Shown: positions 36,404 to 46,472, counted from the stretch's first letter. The stretch is 64,000 nucleotides of DNA from Fulvivirga sp. M361 (GCF_007097395.1 NZ_VKDC01000005.1:339813-403812); one strand, 5' to 3'. The notes: generated from the sequence alone by a model not told the origin. Numbers and translations are program-made.

Positions 36404-39400
36404 CTACCTCTTCACCACCTTTAACTTTTTAATCACGCCATTTTCTTCAAAATGGAGTATATAAAGTCCACTTGATAACTCGCGCGTGTCTATTGTAACG
36501 ACATCGTTATTCATTTTAATCCTGGGCTTATCGACTTTACCGCCCACGCTTATGAGTTTCATCGAATGTATTACTTTCTTAGACGTTATGCCTTTAATAT
36601 TTAATTGATCTTCAAACGGCACAGGGAACACCTTCAAACCATCAAAATCACTCAGATCTACCATTGGACGAGCGCCACTGGCTCTGTCCGTTTCATTGGC
36701 CACCCTGGCATTTTCATCTGTAGTGTACCGTACGGCAAACTCCGCGACTGATGTCCATCGCTTACCATCCACTTCGGAAAGAGCACGGAAATAAACATAG
36801 CGACATCTGAATTTATTGAAGTCCACCGTTTGCTTCAACGTAGATTTTTGGAACGAACCGGTGGATAATTGCTGCCAGTTAGCCCCGTCCCAACCAAACA
36901 ATTGGTAATCTTTGACCATGCCCGTAGTTCCTGTTTGTCTGCCTAAATAGGAAAACCCTACCAGGTCACGCTGCCGGCCAAGGTCTATGGAAATGTAGTG
37001 TGGGTGAGTAGTTTCATCATCATACCAGTTGGTATGCCAGTAAGTATCCGGATCACCGTCCACCGCTTTTTCCTTTCCCTGTTCTGCTCTCGTTGTTTCT
37101 TCACTGTCCGTTCCGTAAACTACACATCCGGTGCAATCTTCTAGTACATCCGGAGGAGTAACCACGTCGTCAATGACCACCTGGACCGTATTTGAATAAT
37201 CTGAATAATTGGTTGCGTCCCAAGCCCTGATGCGGTAAGTGTAAGTACCTCCGGAGAGATCTTCGTCCGTGTATGCCTGCACGTTAGCCGTAAGGTTAGT
37301 AATGACCTGGTAGGCGCCTCCATTACTTCTTTCCAGTGAAAAACCATTCTCATTGCTGGCGTTGTCTTGCCAGGTTAATGAGACGCTCTTGCTGTTAACC
37401 ATCGCCGTTAAATTACTCGGTGCGCTGACCGCATTGCCTTCTGCATCATAAAGATCGGACTCCCATATCCCTCTTCCGTATGTGGCCACGCGGATCTTAC
37501 GTGTAGGATAGTGGATCTCAAGTTCTGAGGTGAGCACACCCGGTAAATTTGTGGAAAATGGCACCCATTCATTGAGATCATCATTCGTATAATATACTCC
37601 TGACTGCATACCAACGTATAGTCCTTTTACATCCGTATCATCAAATACCAGGCATTGAGCAGAAATATTGGGCAGGTTTCCTCTGATGTTCGTCCATACG
37701 TTTCCAGCATTGGTAGAGAGATATACCCTGGAGCCTGAAGCGGCAATCGCTACTCTTTCAGGGTTTTTCGGATCAACCGCAATATAATTGACCGTTCCGC
37801 TGAAATTACTGACTTCTGTCCATGACGGATTGGAGTTTTGTCCGTTTTTAGTTCTCCATACGCGTCCTCCGTTTGCGATATAGATATAATTATTATTCGA
37901 AGCGGCAATGGCCATTTCATCTAAGTTCCCTCCAATACTGATACTTGAGGTGATATTGCGCCAGCTGCCGCTTCTGCCTCCGTTATTACTTTTGTACAGA
38001 TTGCCGTACCCTACATAAATTGTATTGTTATTAATGGGGTCCATTGAGAAGGGGGTTACCCATTCTCCTCTAAAGTCACCGGGTTTACTGATGCTTCCAA
38101 TGCTATTACCTCCATCGGTGCTTTTATAAAGTGAACCGAATTGCACTGTTCCGTAAACCACATTTTTGTTTTTATGATCTATAAAACACTCCATTCCATC
38201 TGCACCAAGCCATTCTTTAAACTGACGGTTTGCTCCATTCATAATATTCGTGCCGTTGTCCTGTGCACCTCCTACAATCATATTTGCATCTGTTGCCGCT
38301 CCGCCAATACGATAATATTGTCTCACAGCAAGACCTCCCTGAGTAAGGTCAGCACAGTTATTACCCCGGTCAGTACTTCTAAAAATACCACCGTCCGTAC
38401 CAAAGTAAATAACCCCGTTGATATACTGTAAAACCTCAATATCCGCATGCACATAAGAGCGGTCATTGGGTTGGTTCCAGGCCGCCATTGTGTTAAAACT
38501 CACCCCACCGTCTAACGAGCGTGAATAGTTCATCCCTCCCAGGTGCACTTCATTGGCATTGGTATTAGACACCGTAATGGCCATGTCACGTGCTGCCTGT
38601 GTGAAATACACGTCCCGGGTGGAAACACTGTTATAATCTGCTCGAACGCTAAAACTTGATCCGCCATCCAGGGACCTGTATAAGCGTCCAAAGCCACTCC
38701 CCCTTTTTTGAACCAGGTAGACAATGTTAGGGTTAGCAGGTGTGACCGCTAATTTCATTCGTTCGTTTGCAACAATACCGCTGGTAATGCGACTGAAAGA
38801 AGCACCACCATTGGTAGAACGATAAAAACGGTCTCCACAAGCATAGACCACATTAGTATTTCCGGGTTTAAATTCAACATCCTCTGCCTTCGCATTCATC
38901 ACCCTGCTAAAACTGCCACCGCCGTTTTGTGACCTGTAAAGCGACCTGGTTGTACCAATAAATATAATGTTACTATTGGGATGGATTAAAATTCTTCTTG
39001 GTGTTCCGCTCACCCTGTATATTTCTGACCAGGAATTTCCACCATCTATTGATTTCATGATCTGCCCGGCAGAATTTCCCAGAAAAACAGTGTTACTATT
39101 ATTCGGATCAATGGCAATAGACCAAATAAACATATTGACCATATCGTCTCCTAATGGCCTCCAGCTTCTTCCTGCATCTACAGTTTTCCAAATACCTCCG
39201 CCCGGAGAACCTGCATAAATGATCTGTTGTTCAGTAGGCTCCACAGCAATTGAAACAATTCTTCCCAAACCTGGCGACCAACTTCTGGTACGGGTCCAGT
39301 TGAATGGGCCCAGCTCCTTCCATTCACTACTGCTTTGCACCCTTTGTGATGTTCTATTGGCACGTTTATCCCAGGAAGACTGAAAACTATGACACTCGTC

Positions 39401-39682
39401 TAACACCTGGGTCTGGCTTATCACCTCACCATTAGCATCAGCATTTCGCTTTGCCCAATATAAATTTCGCATATAAAGCTTATATCCGCTTCCTTTTCCT
39501 TTGTCCCGGTTTTTAAAATACCGGTCTCCTTTACGTTCTAGTTTCTTCACCTTGATATCATCATCCTGCATCAGTTGAAAGATATCCTGTGCCTGTGCCA
39601 GTTGGTAAAGTGGACTGATCATCAGTAAAATGATCACAATCAGTCCTCCTTTTAATTTCAGAGCAACGTTTTTATTATACAT
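36404..39682 (-). CDS. Secreted VPS10-like beta-propeller protein with FN3, discoidin and T9SS domains
   Basis: The 1092-residue exported protein has a signal peptide (LIVIILLMISPLYQLAQAQ). A long beta-propeller region (about 120-735) contains many Asp-box-like turns: SVDAGRSW-like KTVDAGRSW, SIDGGNSW, STNGGASF, SLDGGSSF, SLDGGVSF, STNAGNVW. A fibronectin type III domain (about 755-845, ENGFSLERSNGG) and an F5/8 discoidin (CBM32-like) domain (about 860-990) follow. The last 80 residues are a T9SS sorting tail (VFPVPFEDQLNIKG, SSGLYILHFEENG). Asp-boxes occur in sialidases and sortilin-type propellers; the sialidase arginine set is not evident. The location suggests a surface glycan or chitin-binding protein. 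It is transcribed opposite to its neighbours. Confidence 0.75.
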   Translation of the reverse strand: MYNKNVALKLKGGLIVIILLMISPLYQLAQAQDIFQLMQDDDIKVKKLERKGDRYFKNRDKGKGSGYKLYMRNLYWAKRNADANGEVISQTQVLDECHSFQSSWDKRANRTSQRVQSSSEWKELGPFNWTRTRSWSPGLGRIVSIAVEPTEQQIIYAGSPGGGIWKTVDAGRSWRPLGDDMVNMFIWSIAIDPNNSNTVFLGNSAGQIMKSIDGGNSWSEIYRVSGTPRRILIHPNSNIIFIGTTRSLYRSQNGGGSFSRVMNAKAEDVEFKPGNTNVVYACGDRFYRSTNGGASFSRITSGIVANERMKLAVTPANPNIVYLVQKRGSGFGRLYRSLDGGSSFSVRADYNSVSTRDVYFTQAARDMAITVSNTNANEVHLGGMNYSRSLDGGVSFNTMAAWNQPNDRSYVHADIEVLQYINGVIYFGTDGGIFRSTDRGNNCADLTQGGLAVRQYYRIGGAATDANMIVGGAQDNGTNIMNGANRQFKEWLGADGMECFIDHKNKNVVYGTVQFGSLYKSTDGGNSIGSISKPGDFRGEWVTPFSMDPINNNTIYVGYGNLYKSNNGGRSGSWRNITSSISIGGNLDEMAIAASNNNYIYIANGGRVWRTKNGQNSNPSWTEVSNFSGTVNYIAVDPKNPERVAIAASGSRVYLSTNAGNVWTNIRGNLPNISAQCLVFDDTDVKGLYVGMQSGVYYTNDDLNEWVPFSTNLPGVLTSELEIHYPTRKIRVATYGRGIWESDLYDAEGNAVSAPSNLTAMVNSKSVSLTWQDNASNENGFSLERSNGGAYQVITNLTANVQAYTDEDLSGGTYTYRIRAWDATNYSDYSNTVQVVIDDVVTPPDVLEDCTGCVVYGTDSEETTRAEQGKEKAVDGDPDTYWHTNWYDDETTHPHYISIDLGRQRDLVGFSYLGRQTGTTGMVKDYQLFGWDGANWQQLSTGSFQKSTLKQTVDFNKFRCRYVYFRALSEVDGKRWTSVAEFAVRYTTDENARVANETDRASGARPMVDLSDFDGLKVFPVPFEDQLNIKGITSKKVIHSMKLISVGGKVDKPRIKMNNDVVTIDTRELSSGLYILHFEENGVIKKLKVVKR

Positions 39683-40659
39683 AAGTCAGTTAATAATTAT
39701 TTCAAATGATATTAATGGTCTTTAAATGGCATGCCTTTTTCGAAGGCCCACATAATCAGACGGTAACAAAAAGTATCGCTCAACTAAAGACAATCAATAC
39801 AGTTAGGTTTTTTTCATACTTTGGGTTTAAAAAATTGACAATAACATACCATGAAGAGAGGTGCATATCACACACTCTATTAAAAAAATAAAGCCATCAG
39901 ACTTGAGAAAAGAGTAACGTCGGCAGGATTTAAGTCATCCATACCGGTCTTGATAGTAAGATATTTTCAGATGCCAGTTTTAAAAAATATCTGGTCAACT
40001 GGCATACTCAATAAAGTGCTTCAAATTCCGTTGAACTCCGCACGTGTGCAAAGATACATCAGATCATCACTTTAATGAATGATAAATATTAATAAATTAT
40101 TACATGAGTTAATAAAATATGAATATATAACTATTTAGTTGATTTTTAAATAGTTATTGAAAATAATTACAAGATGAAATAAATCATAGGAAATAACCTC
40201 TTGTATGGTATGAAAATAAAATTCAAATGGCATACAAGTTAATCATGGATCACCAAAATTCAAGAAGAAAAGTCGAATTTTATATGAATGATTTTCAAGA
40301 TAATTATCTCCTTAACCTAAAAACTTGATTACCTGATCTTTGCAAGAATCCAGTAAGTTCCTAAAACAATAGCATTAAAGTTCCGTGTCACATCTTTGGT
40401 AGCATTTCCCCTCCGGAAGCCTTAAATCAAAAACCGCAAGGAGGAGCTACCCGATTTGAAAAGATCTGCCAAGAATTGAGTTTAGTCCTGTATACCTTGC
40501 ATCCTCTTTCTTGCTTCTATAACCCGGGAACAGTTCCAATACCTTTGTTTGCCTGAACGAAGTTCTGACCAATTTCTTTGTTTTTCAAGGAACCACTCCG
40601 ATCACATCCTTTGCAAAAGACCAGATAAAACTCTTTGTTAATAGTGAAGTTACTACCCT
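39683..40659. other. Intergenic, AT-rich, nothing recognised
   Basis: About 1 kb between the propeller gene start and the second promoter copy. The part near 40080-40330 is very AT-rich. Short frames here have no family signature. It should hold the propeller promoter (minus strand) and upstream control sites for the small T9SS gene. A decayed gene between 40330 and 40650 cannot be excluded. Confidence 0.4.
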
Positions 40660-40661
40660 AC

Positions 40662-40783
40662 TGGTAATCTATAGTAGCACTGTCTACGCAAAACAGCGTA
40701 GCTGAAATTACGCTTTTTAGCTCTTATATAGCCATGTCCTGCAGCCTAACTTTGTATTGTTGATTTGAAAGTAACTAAAACAG
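40662..40783 (+). repeat. Duplicated promoter region, copy 2
   Basis: Direct repeat of 35702-35822, with TGGTAATCTAT, AATTACGCTTTTTAGCTCTT and GTTGATTTGAAAGTAAC shared and scattered substitutions elsewhere. It leads straight into the second small T9SS-domain gene. Confidence 0.75.
40747..40754 (+). promoter_or_regulatory. Bacteroidota -7 box, copy 2
   Basis: TAACTTTG fits TAnnTTTG and lies 29 bp before the start codon, in the same place as TAGCTTTG of copy 1. Confidence 0.6.
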
Positions 40784-41155
40784 ATGTCACAGATGAAAAA
40801 GTTAATAGTAGCAGCCACTGTAATAATAGCAAGTTTAACAGCAGCCAAAGCTGATATAAGAGAGAACTCTTCAGCGGTAAGTACTAAAGTTACTTTAACG
40901 CAGACTGTTGTAAATCATTTTCAAGCTGAAGCTAACAACAATATCGTTACACTAACATGGGAGCTTACTGATGCCAACAGCAATAAAGAAGTAGAGATCA
41001 GCATTATGAATTTAGAAGGAGCAACAGTATATCAGACTAAAGCTACAGGATCCTCTTCTACCATTGCTCTTGATAGCAACGTACCATCCGGAGTATATAT
41101 GGTACAAATTAGTACTGGCAACGTACAAAGAACAAAACGGATAGTAATCCAATAA
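40784..41155 (+). CDS. Small exported protein made of a T9SS sorting domain
   Basis: This 123-residue protein is the intact paralogue of the gene at 35823. It has a signal peptide (KKLIVAATVIIASLTAAKA) and a type-A T9SS sorting domain over most of the remaining length (VTLTWELTDANSNKEVEI, MNLEGATVYQ, SGVYMVQIS, RTKRIVIQ). No other domain is present, so it would be exported as little more than a sorting domain. A strong terminator follows 36 bp later, so it is a single-gene transcript with its own promoter. Such proteins may load, compete for or regulate the T9SS, or act as a surface anchor; this is open. Confidence 0.7.
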   Translation: MSQMKKLIVAATVIIASLTAAKADIRENSSAVSTKVTLTQTVVNHFQAEANNNIVTLTWELTDANSNKEVEISIMNLEGATVYQTKATGSSSTIALDSNVPSGVYMVQISTGNVQRTKRIVIQ

Positions 41156-41190
41156 CAATAAATAAGAATTTGTGGAAGAGGGGGATGCTT

Positions 41191-41220
41191 GCCCGGTCGA
41201 TTTATCGGCCGGGCTTTTTT
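41191..41220 (+). terminator. Rho-independent terminator
   Basis: GCCCGGTCGAT and ATCGGCCGGGC-type arms form a GC-rich stem (one mismatch) with a two-base loop, followed by six T. It ends the small T9SS-domain transcript and, facing the other way, lies 20 bp from the aldo/keto reductase stop, so it may serve both. Confidence 0.8.
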
Positions 41221-41239
41221 GTTTTTCTACCTGGATTAT

Positions 41240-42211
41240 TTAATATGACCAGTCAGTAGGTAGCCTGTCCCATCGATGAGGCCTCAATTTTCCTATCCAT
41301 TCTTTGGATAACCCTGCACCATCTCCAGCTTTCATATTTGCCTCCACATTACGAAGTTGACGCATTCCCGGAATTACAGTTGTCACAGTAGGATTTGAAG
41401 TGATAAAACGGAGTGACACTTCAGGAAGCGACATGTCATTTCCAATATCAGATCTCAATTTTTCTACCCTGTCAATGGTCGATGGAAGATTTTCTGGTCC
41501 AAAATAAATATTTCTAAAATCTCCCTCCGCCCACCTTGAATCCAGCGACAGGTTACCCGTTAGTGAACCTTCGTCAAAAGGTACTCTGGCTATAATGGCA
41601 ATATTATTTTTCTCACAATATGGAAAGAGCACATCTTCCGGTGACTGGTCAAAAATATTATAGATTACCTGGATACCATCGATCAAACCGGTGTCAAGGG
41701 TTTTGATGCAATTGGCTGGCTCCCATCGGTTAACGCTTATACCGAAGCTTTGAACCTTCCCCTGGTCTTTCAACATACGAACGGTCTCTTTCCAATCGTC
41801 ATGTTCTGACCACTGATCTTCCCAGACATGGAACTGTAAGAAATCAATGGTGTCCACTTGCAGGTTTGAAAGGCTCTTTTCGGTATATTCAATGATATAT
41901 TCTTTGGGAAAAACCTCTTCTATAGTTGAGCCTTTATAGGGAGGCCATTTCCTGTTTTTAGGAGGTATTTTGGAGGCCGTATAAAGTTTTTTCGTCGAAT
42001 GTCTTTTTAAAAGTCCGGCAAGTATCTGCTCACTTTTCCCATCTCCATATGCCCAGGCGGTATCAAAAAAGTTACATCCCATTTCCACCGCCAGGTCCAG
42101 CGCTTTGTGCGAGGTAGGGTCGTCTGAACCTGACCAGCCGGCCATGCCCCACATGCCATACCCTATTTCACTTACCTCCCAGCCCAGCCTTCCAAATCGT
42201 CGATAATGCAT
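41240..42211 (-). CDS. Aldo/keto reductase
   Basis: The 323-residue protein is an NADPH-type aldo/keto reductase. It shows the first strand MHYRRFGRLGWEVSEIGYGM, the catalytic Asp-Tyr pair in FFDTAWAYGDGKSE, a lysine in KLYTASKIPPK and a histidine in FLQFHVWEDQW. The C-terminal part (TTVIPGMRQLRNVEAN) fits the cofactor-binding loop. It is the last gene of the chitin operon, 16 bp after the GH18 lipoprotein gene. Its role there is not obvious; sugar or aldehyde reduction is possible, and such genes do appear in glycan loci. Confidence 0.85.
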   Translation of the reverse strand: MHYRRFGRLGWEVSEIGYGMWGMAGWSGSDDPTSHKALDLAVEMGCNFFDTAWAYGDGKSEQILAGLLKRHSTKKLYTASKIPPKNRKWPPYKGSTIEEVFPKEYIIEYTEKSLSNLQVDTIDFLQFHVWEDQWSEHDDWKETVRMLKDQGKVQSFGISVNRWEPANCIKTLDTGLIDGIQVIYNIFDQSPEDVLFPYCEKNNIAIIARVPFDEGSLTGNLSLDSRWAEGDFRNIYFGPENLPSTIDRVEKLRSDIGNDMSLPEVSLRFITSNPTVTTVIPGMRQLRNVEANMKAGDGAGLSKEWIGKLRPHRWDRLPTDWSY

Positions 42212-42227
42212 AGTTTTTAGTTTGCGT

Positions 42228-43364
42228 TCAAAGTTGATTGTTCAGTTCTTTATAGATCGTCTGAAGCAATTCTCCATCATCTCCGTTAAATTGCCAAAAC
42301 ATTACCCCTTTCATTCCTTCTTCTTTTACAAAAGCGGTCTTGATCTTAAGGGACCGGGCATTTTCATAGGCTACAAAAACAGAATCCTGATTGTTCCAAA
42401 GAAAAGGGACGCCGGCCGTACTGTCCCAGTGGGCCTGGTAACCCGGGGCCTTCAGCAGACTATCCCTGATCACGGTATAGCTCAAACTGCCAAACGGACC
42501 TTTGGCTGGCTGGTATAATCCGTGATCGGAAGGATTGACACCACCCCACCATCTGCCATAAAAAGGAACTCCCAATACAATTTTGTCTATGGGCACACCT
42601 GCATTCACATGTTGCTGTACCGCTATTTTAGCGCTAATGATCTCTTCATTATCATCATATTCAGAAGCATAAAGATTGGCATTATGACCAGACTTACCCT
42701 CCCAGCCACCGTGAAAATCATAGGTCATAATATTGACCAGATCCAGGTATTCGTGGACTTTATTCATGTCAGTATTATCCAGGTATCGTTGATTGGCCCC
42801 TGTTGCTATCGTGAGCAAATACTTCTCACCTGAACGCGTTGTCAACGAGTCAAGCTTTTCACGCAGTAATTTCAGAATAGCAGTAAAGTTCTGTCGATCT
42901 TCAGGTCTGTGAAGATTACCGGCTCCCGGCTGACCGGGATATTCCCAATCAAGGTCAATCCCATCTATTTTATGTCGCTGCATGTAAGCCACGGCGCTAT
43001 TCGCAAACCGCTGACGGGATCGTGGCGTCAATACAGCGTTGGAAAACCCTCCTGACCATGTCCATCCTCCAATTGAGACCAGGACCTTCAAATTGGAATT
43101 GATTTGCTTAAGCTGGTTCAGCTTCATAAGATCAGGTGTGTCTTTCTGTCCTCCTTCTACCACAAGTCCGTCTTTTATATTAGCAAAAGCATAGTTGATA
43201 TGCGTTACCTGTTTGGCTTTTTCAAGACCTTCACCCCAGTTATCTTCCCATTGTGTGACATAAGCCACCACTGTTTTTTCCTCTTCAAATTGACTGGGAG
43301 TATTGACGTTTTTACAACTCCCCAATAACATGCCGGAAATAATGACAAAAGCGAACTTTTTCAT
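42228..43364 (-). CDS. GH18 chitinase-type lipoprotein
   Basis: This 378-residue lipoprotein (lipobox MLLGSC, Cys at 17) is one GH18 domain. VLVSIGGWTWSGGF and the catalytic line DGIDLDWEYPG (about residues 128-138) are canonical, with the Glu acid present; VNIMTYDFHGGWE and a final MFWQFNGDDG complete the barrel. The lack of binding modules and the DWEYPG-type active site point to a chito-oligosaccharide-cutting enzyme, periplasmic or on the outer membrane. It lies 7 bp after the sodium symporter gene in the chitin operon. It would trim oligomers imported by SusC/D before GH20 acts. Confidence 0.9.
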   Translation of the reverse strand: MKKFAFVIISGMLLGSCKNVNTPSQFEEEKTVVAYVTQWEDNWGEGLEKAKQVTHINYAFANIKDGLVVEGGQKDTPDLMKLNQLKQINSNLKVLVSIGGWTWSGGFSNAVLTPRSRQRFANSAVAYMQRHKIDGIDLDWEYPGQPGAGNLHRPEDRQNFTAILKLLREKLDSLTTRSGEKYLLTIATGANQRYLDNTDMNKVHEYLDLVNIMTYDFHGGWEGKSGHNANLYASEYDDNEEIISAKIAVQQHVNAGVPIDKIVLGVPFYGRWWGGVNPSDHGLYQPAKGPFGSLSYTVIRDSLLKAPGYQAHWDSTAGVPFLWNNQDSVFVAYENARSLKIKTAFVKEEGMKGVMFWQFNGDDGELLQTIYKELNNQL

Positions 43365-43371
43365 AATCAGT

Positions 43372-45354
43372 TTATTTCACAGGCCGTCCGGAAGACAGCG
43401 TTCCGAATACTTTAAAAAGTGCAAAGCCTGATAGGCAAGCCAATGTTATAAGTACCATACCTTGAATGAAATTGCCATATAAAAAGCCTCCAATAGAAAA
43501 TAAACAACAGTAGATGCTAACACACCCCAAGAATACCAGCAGTATTTTTTTCGGCATCTGCCATGAATGAGTGTCGTAATTTTCGTCGAGTCCACCCTCC
43601 TGCTCAATGGCCAGTCGGATCTTTTTCCATCCTGGCCCACCGGGTAAGGTGCGCCTGTAAAATGATTTAAGGATCTCTATTTCTTCCGGCTTCCCTAAAA
43701 ATGTCGCTGCCAGCCAGGAAGCTGTTACAACTAACAAACAAAGTATCAGTCTAATAGGAAGTATCACTGTATCAATCCTATTGGTTAATGCTGTAAACTC
43801 ATCTTTGGAGTCAAAGGCGCTTAAGACAGAGATATCTGCAGATGACAGTTTGCTTCCTAACAAAGTAGCCTTATCAAACGAAGGTAAACCGTGTGCCTGA
43901 TCAATTAGCACATCCGTTAACCCCTGTGTAGTCACTACCAGGGAGGCAACAGTGGTTTTATCAATGACCAGCACCAATAATATTGACATAACCGTAGCGG
44001 TGATCATACCTATAACTTCGGTCATGGCATTGATCCTCCACCAGAACCATCTTAATAAATAGATCAGGCCTGTACCCGCTCCTGATAGTAACAGAATATC
44101 AAAAGCCTGCGTAGCTTCTTCCAGAAAAGTAAGTGAGAATATGGCAGAAATGATCATTAACCCTCCGGTAGAAAGCCTGCCCACCAGAACAAGATGCTTT
44201 TCAGACGCTGTATTATCTACAAATCTTTTATAAAAATCATTAACGATGTAGGAGGAACCCCAGTTGAGGTGTGTTCCTATAGTGGACATATAAGCTGCAA
44301 TAATGGAAGCCACTACCAGCCCCAGCCATCCTGGCCCTAACCTCGTGAGCATGGCAGGGTAAGCGATATCATGCCCAAGGTATTGATCTTTTATGCCCGG
44401 GAAGGTTTCCTGAATATCGGACAGTTGTGGAAAAACAACCAACGAAGCCAGTCCAACAATGATCCAGGGCCATGGTCTTAAAGCATAATGGGCGAAATTA
44501 AAGAATAAGGTGGCCCCTATTGCATTTTTCTCATCCTTGGCAGAGAGCATTTTTTGGGCGATATATCCACCTCCTCCCGGCTCTGACCCAGGATACCATA
44601 CGGACCACCATTGTACGGCTATTGGGATAATAAGTAAGGGAATGTACACCCAGGGGTCTGAAAAATCCGGTAAAATGGAGAGTTTATGGATCACATTAGG
44701 GTGTTTCAGCAACGAGACCAATCCACCAACTTCCGGTTGTTTCACAGCTACTATTGCGGCATATACGGCGCCGAACATGGCTATAAAATACTGGAAAAAA
44801 TCAGCCCAGATCACGCCTTTAATGCCCCCTAAGGTGGCATAAACGATCACTGCTATGGAAGAAATAAGGATCACTAAAGTAGGGTCCAGGCCAAACATAA
44901 CGGCCCCAATTTTTATAATGGCCAAATGAACCGTTCCCATAATCAGGCAGTTGAACAATATACCCAGATAAAGCGCCCGGAATCCTCTTAAAAAAGAGGC
45001 TAGTTTGCCACCATAGCGTAACTCATAAAACTCCAGATCGGTCATTACCTCGGACCTTCTCCACAGCCCTGCATAGACAAATACAGTAACCATACCCGTA
45101 ATAAGAAATGACCACCAGGCCCAGTTTTTCACTACTCCGCCTGATCTCACCATACCAGTAACAAGATTAGGGGTATCTGCGGAAAAAGTGCATGCCACCA
45201 TGGAAACTCCCAGCAACCACCAGGGCATACCTCTTCCTCCAAGGAAGAACTCTGAAGTACTTTTACCTGCTGACTTCGAAGCTACCCATCCAATGGACAG
45301 CACAATCACAAAAAAGATACCGATAACAAGCCAGTCTATGGTTTCAAAGATCAT
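43372..45354 (-). CDS. Sodium:solute symporter (SSS family), likely GlcNAc or chito-oligomer uptake
   Basis: The 660-residue protein has about 13-14 membrane helices of the SSS fold. The N-terminal part includes GIFFVIVLSIGWVASKSAGK and the family's FLGGRGMPWWLLG. Sodium-site-type segments follow (GLVVASIIAAYMSTIGTHLN). A long soluble loop near residues 450-560 and extra C-terminal helices follow. SSS members with this length in Bacteroidota chitin or GlcNAc loci are candidates for inner-membrane sugar import. It lies between the nagX-like gene and the GH18 lipoprotein in one operon. The sugar is inferred from neighbours only. Confidence 0.85.
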   Translation of the reverse strand: MIFETIDWLVIGIFFVIVLSIGWVASKSAGKSTSEFFLGGRGMPWWLLGVSMVACTFSADTPNLVTGMVRSGGVVKNWAWWSFLITGMVTVFVYAGLWRRSEVMTDLEFYELRYGGKLASFLRGFRALYLGILFNCLIMGTVHLAIIKIGAVMFGLDPTLVILISSIAVIVYATLGGIKGVIWADFFQYFIAMFGAVYAAIVAVKQPEVGGLVSLLKHPNVIHKLSILPDFSDPWVYIPLLIIPIAVQWWSVWYPGSEPGGGGYIAQKMLSAKDEKNAIGATLFFNFAHYALRPWPWIIVGLASLVVFPQLSDIQETFPGIKDQYLGHDIAYPAMLTRLGPGWLGLVVASIIAAYMSTIGTHLNWGSSYIVNDFYKRFVDNTASEKHLVLVGRLSTGGLMIISAIFSLTFLEEATQAFDILLLSGAGTGLIYLLRWFWWRINAMTEVIGMITATVMSILLVLVIDKTTVASLVVTTQGLTDVLIDQAHGLPSFDKATLLGSKLSSADISVLSAFDSKDEFTALTNRIDTVILPIRLILCLLVVTASWLAATFLGKPEEIEILKSFYRRTLPGGPGWKKIRLAIEQEGGLDENYDTHSWQMPKKILLVFLGCVSIYCCLFSIGGFLYGNFIQGMVLITLACLSGFALFKVFGTLSSGRPVK

Positions 45355-45389
45355 AATATCGACAGTAGTTTAGGGAGGTATAATTTATT

Positions 45390-46472
45390 TTAAATTTTAA
45401 TGAATATGGATTTCTTATACATAGCGAGCAGTATAAGATAGTTGATGGCTAAAAACCCCAGAGCAAAAGCCAATGAGGCCATATAAGGATCTAACCAGGG
45501 AAGAAAAAGATGATTGAAGATCCATCCATATGAACTAACTCCCTCCACGGGTATCAGGAAGAGCAGTTTCACCAGGATAATGGAAAGCGTATAGGCTGCA
45601 ATCGCATTAGACCCCATGTGAACAAAGGGTTGAAAGTATATTTTGAAAATACTTTTCTTATCCAATACCCAATGCAGCATCATGTAAAATAAGATAGCCG
45701 TACCGGAAGTAAATAGTACAAAAGAACTTGTCCATAAACTTTTATTAATGGGAAAAATGAGGTCCCAGACCAATCCAATGACAATACCTGTCAGTCCGAT
45801 ACCTAACCATAGATAGTACTGCAAACCGGTCTTCTCTCCGGCAACAAAAGAATACCCAAAAACCAGTCCTGCGATACCGCTGGCAACAGCCGGTAGCGTA
45901 CTTAGCACTCCCTCCGGGTCCCAAACCTTGGTTTGAGACCAAAGGTGCCCCCTCAGCAGCGTATGGTCAAGCCAGCCTTGCAAGTGATCATGCCCTTCCG
46001 GAACAGGCACATAATCAACGATCAACCAGTACCCCAACAAAAGGCCTGTCATTGTCCATAATATGGTACGATGACTGAATTTCAGATAAAGCACAGAGCA
46101 AACTAAAAAGACGATAGCAATGCGCTGTAAAACACCTGGTATCCGTAGCGATGTCAGGTTAAAATATGGAAAAGCATTAAGAAAAAGTCCTATGAAAAAT
46201 AATATCAGAGCCCTTTGAACAATTTTTTTGTACAATTTGCCAGGTACGTCAACATCATCTGTTCTATACTTCTGAAGAGATAAACTAATGGATACCCCCA
46301 TTATAAATATAAAGAAGGGAAAAACGCAGTCGGTTGGAGTAATACCATTCCATGACGCATGAAGTAATGGTGGGTAAACATAATTCCATGACCCTGGTGT
46401 ATTAACAAGAATCATGGCTGCTATGGTTACTCCTCTGAAAACATCTACTGAAACTAATCTCTGGCGCTGCAA
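45390..46472 (-). CDS. nagX: NagX-like (DUF5009/HGSNAT-type) membrane protein
   Basis: This 360-residue membrane protein has about ten helices. It opens with RLVSVDVFRGVTIAAMILVN followed by NGITPTDCVFPFFIFIMGVS, the pattern of the DUF5009/NagX group related to human lysosomal heparan-alpha-glucosaminide N-acetyltransferase. NagX genes accompany GlcNAc catabolism in many bacteria. It starts 4 bp from the end of the GH20 gene. It may acetylate glucosamine across the inner membrane, which would recover deacetylated chitin units, or help uptake; the activity is inferred from the human relative. Confidence 0.8.
   Translation of the reverse strand: MQRQRLVSVDVFRGVTIAAMILVNTPGSWNYVYPPLLHASWNGITPTDCVFPFFIFIMGVSISLSLQKYRTDDVDVPGKLYKKIVQRALILFFIGLFLNAFPYFNLTSLRIPGVLQRIAIVFLVCSVLYLKFSHRTILWTMTGLLLGYWLIVDYVPVPEGHDHLQGWLDHTLLRGHLWSQTKVWDPEGVLSTLPAVASGIAGLVFGYSFVAGEKTGLQYYLWLGIGLTGIVIGLVWDLIFPINKSLWTSSFVLFTSGTAILFYMMLHWVLDKKSIFKIYFQPFVHMGSNAIAAYTLSIILVKLLFLIPVEGVSSYGWIFNHLFLPWLDPYMASLAFALGFLAINYLILLAMYKKSIFIKI

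Noticed and set aside
39706-39891. Short frame upstream of the propeller gene
   Set aside because: No motif; lies in AT-rich promoter sequence.
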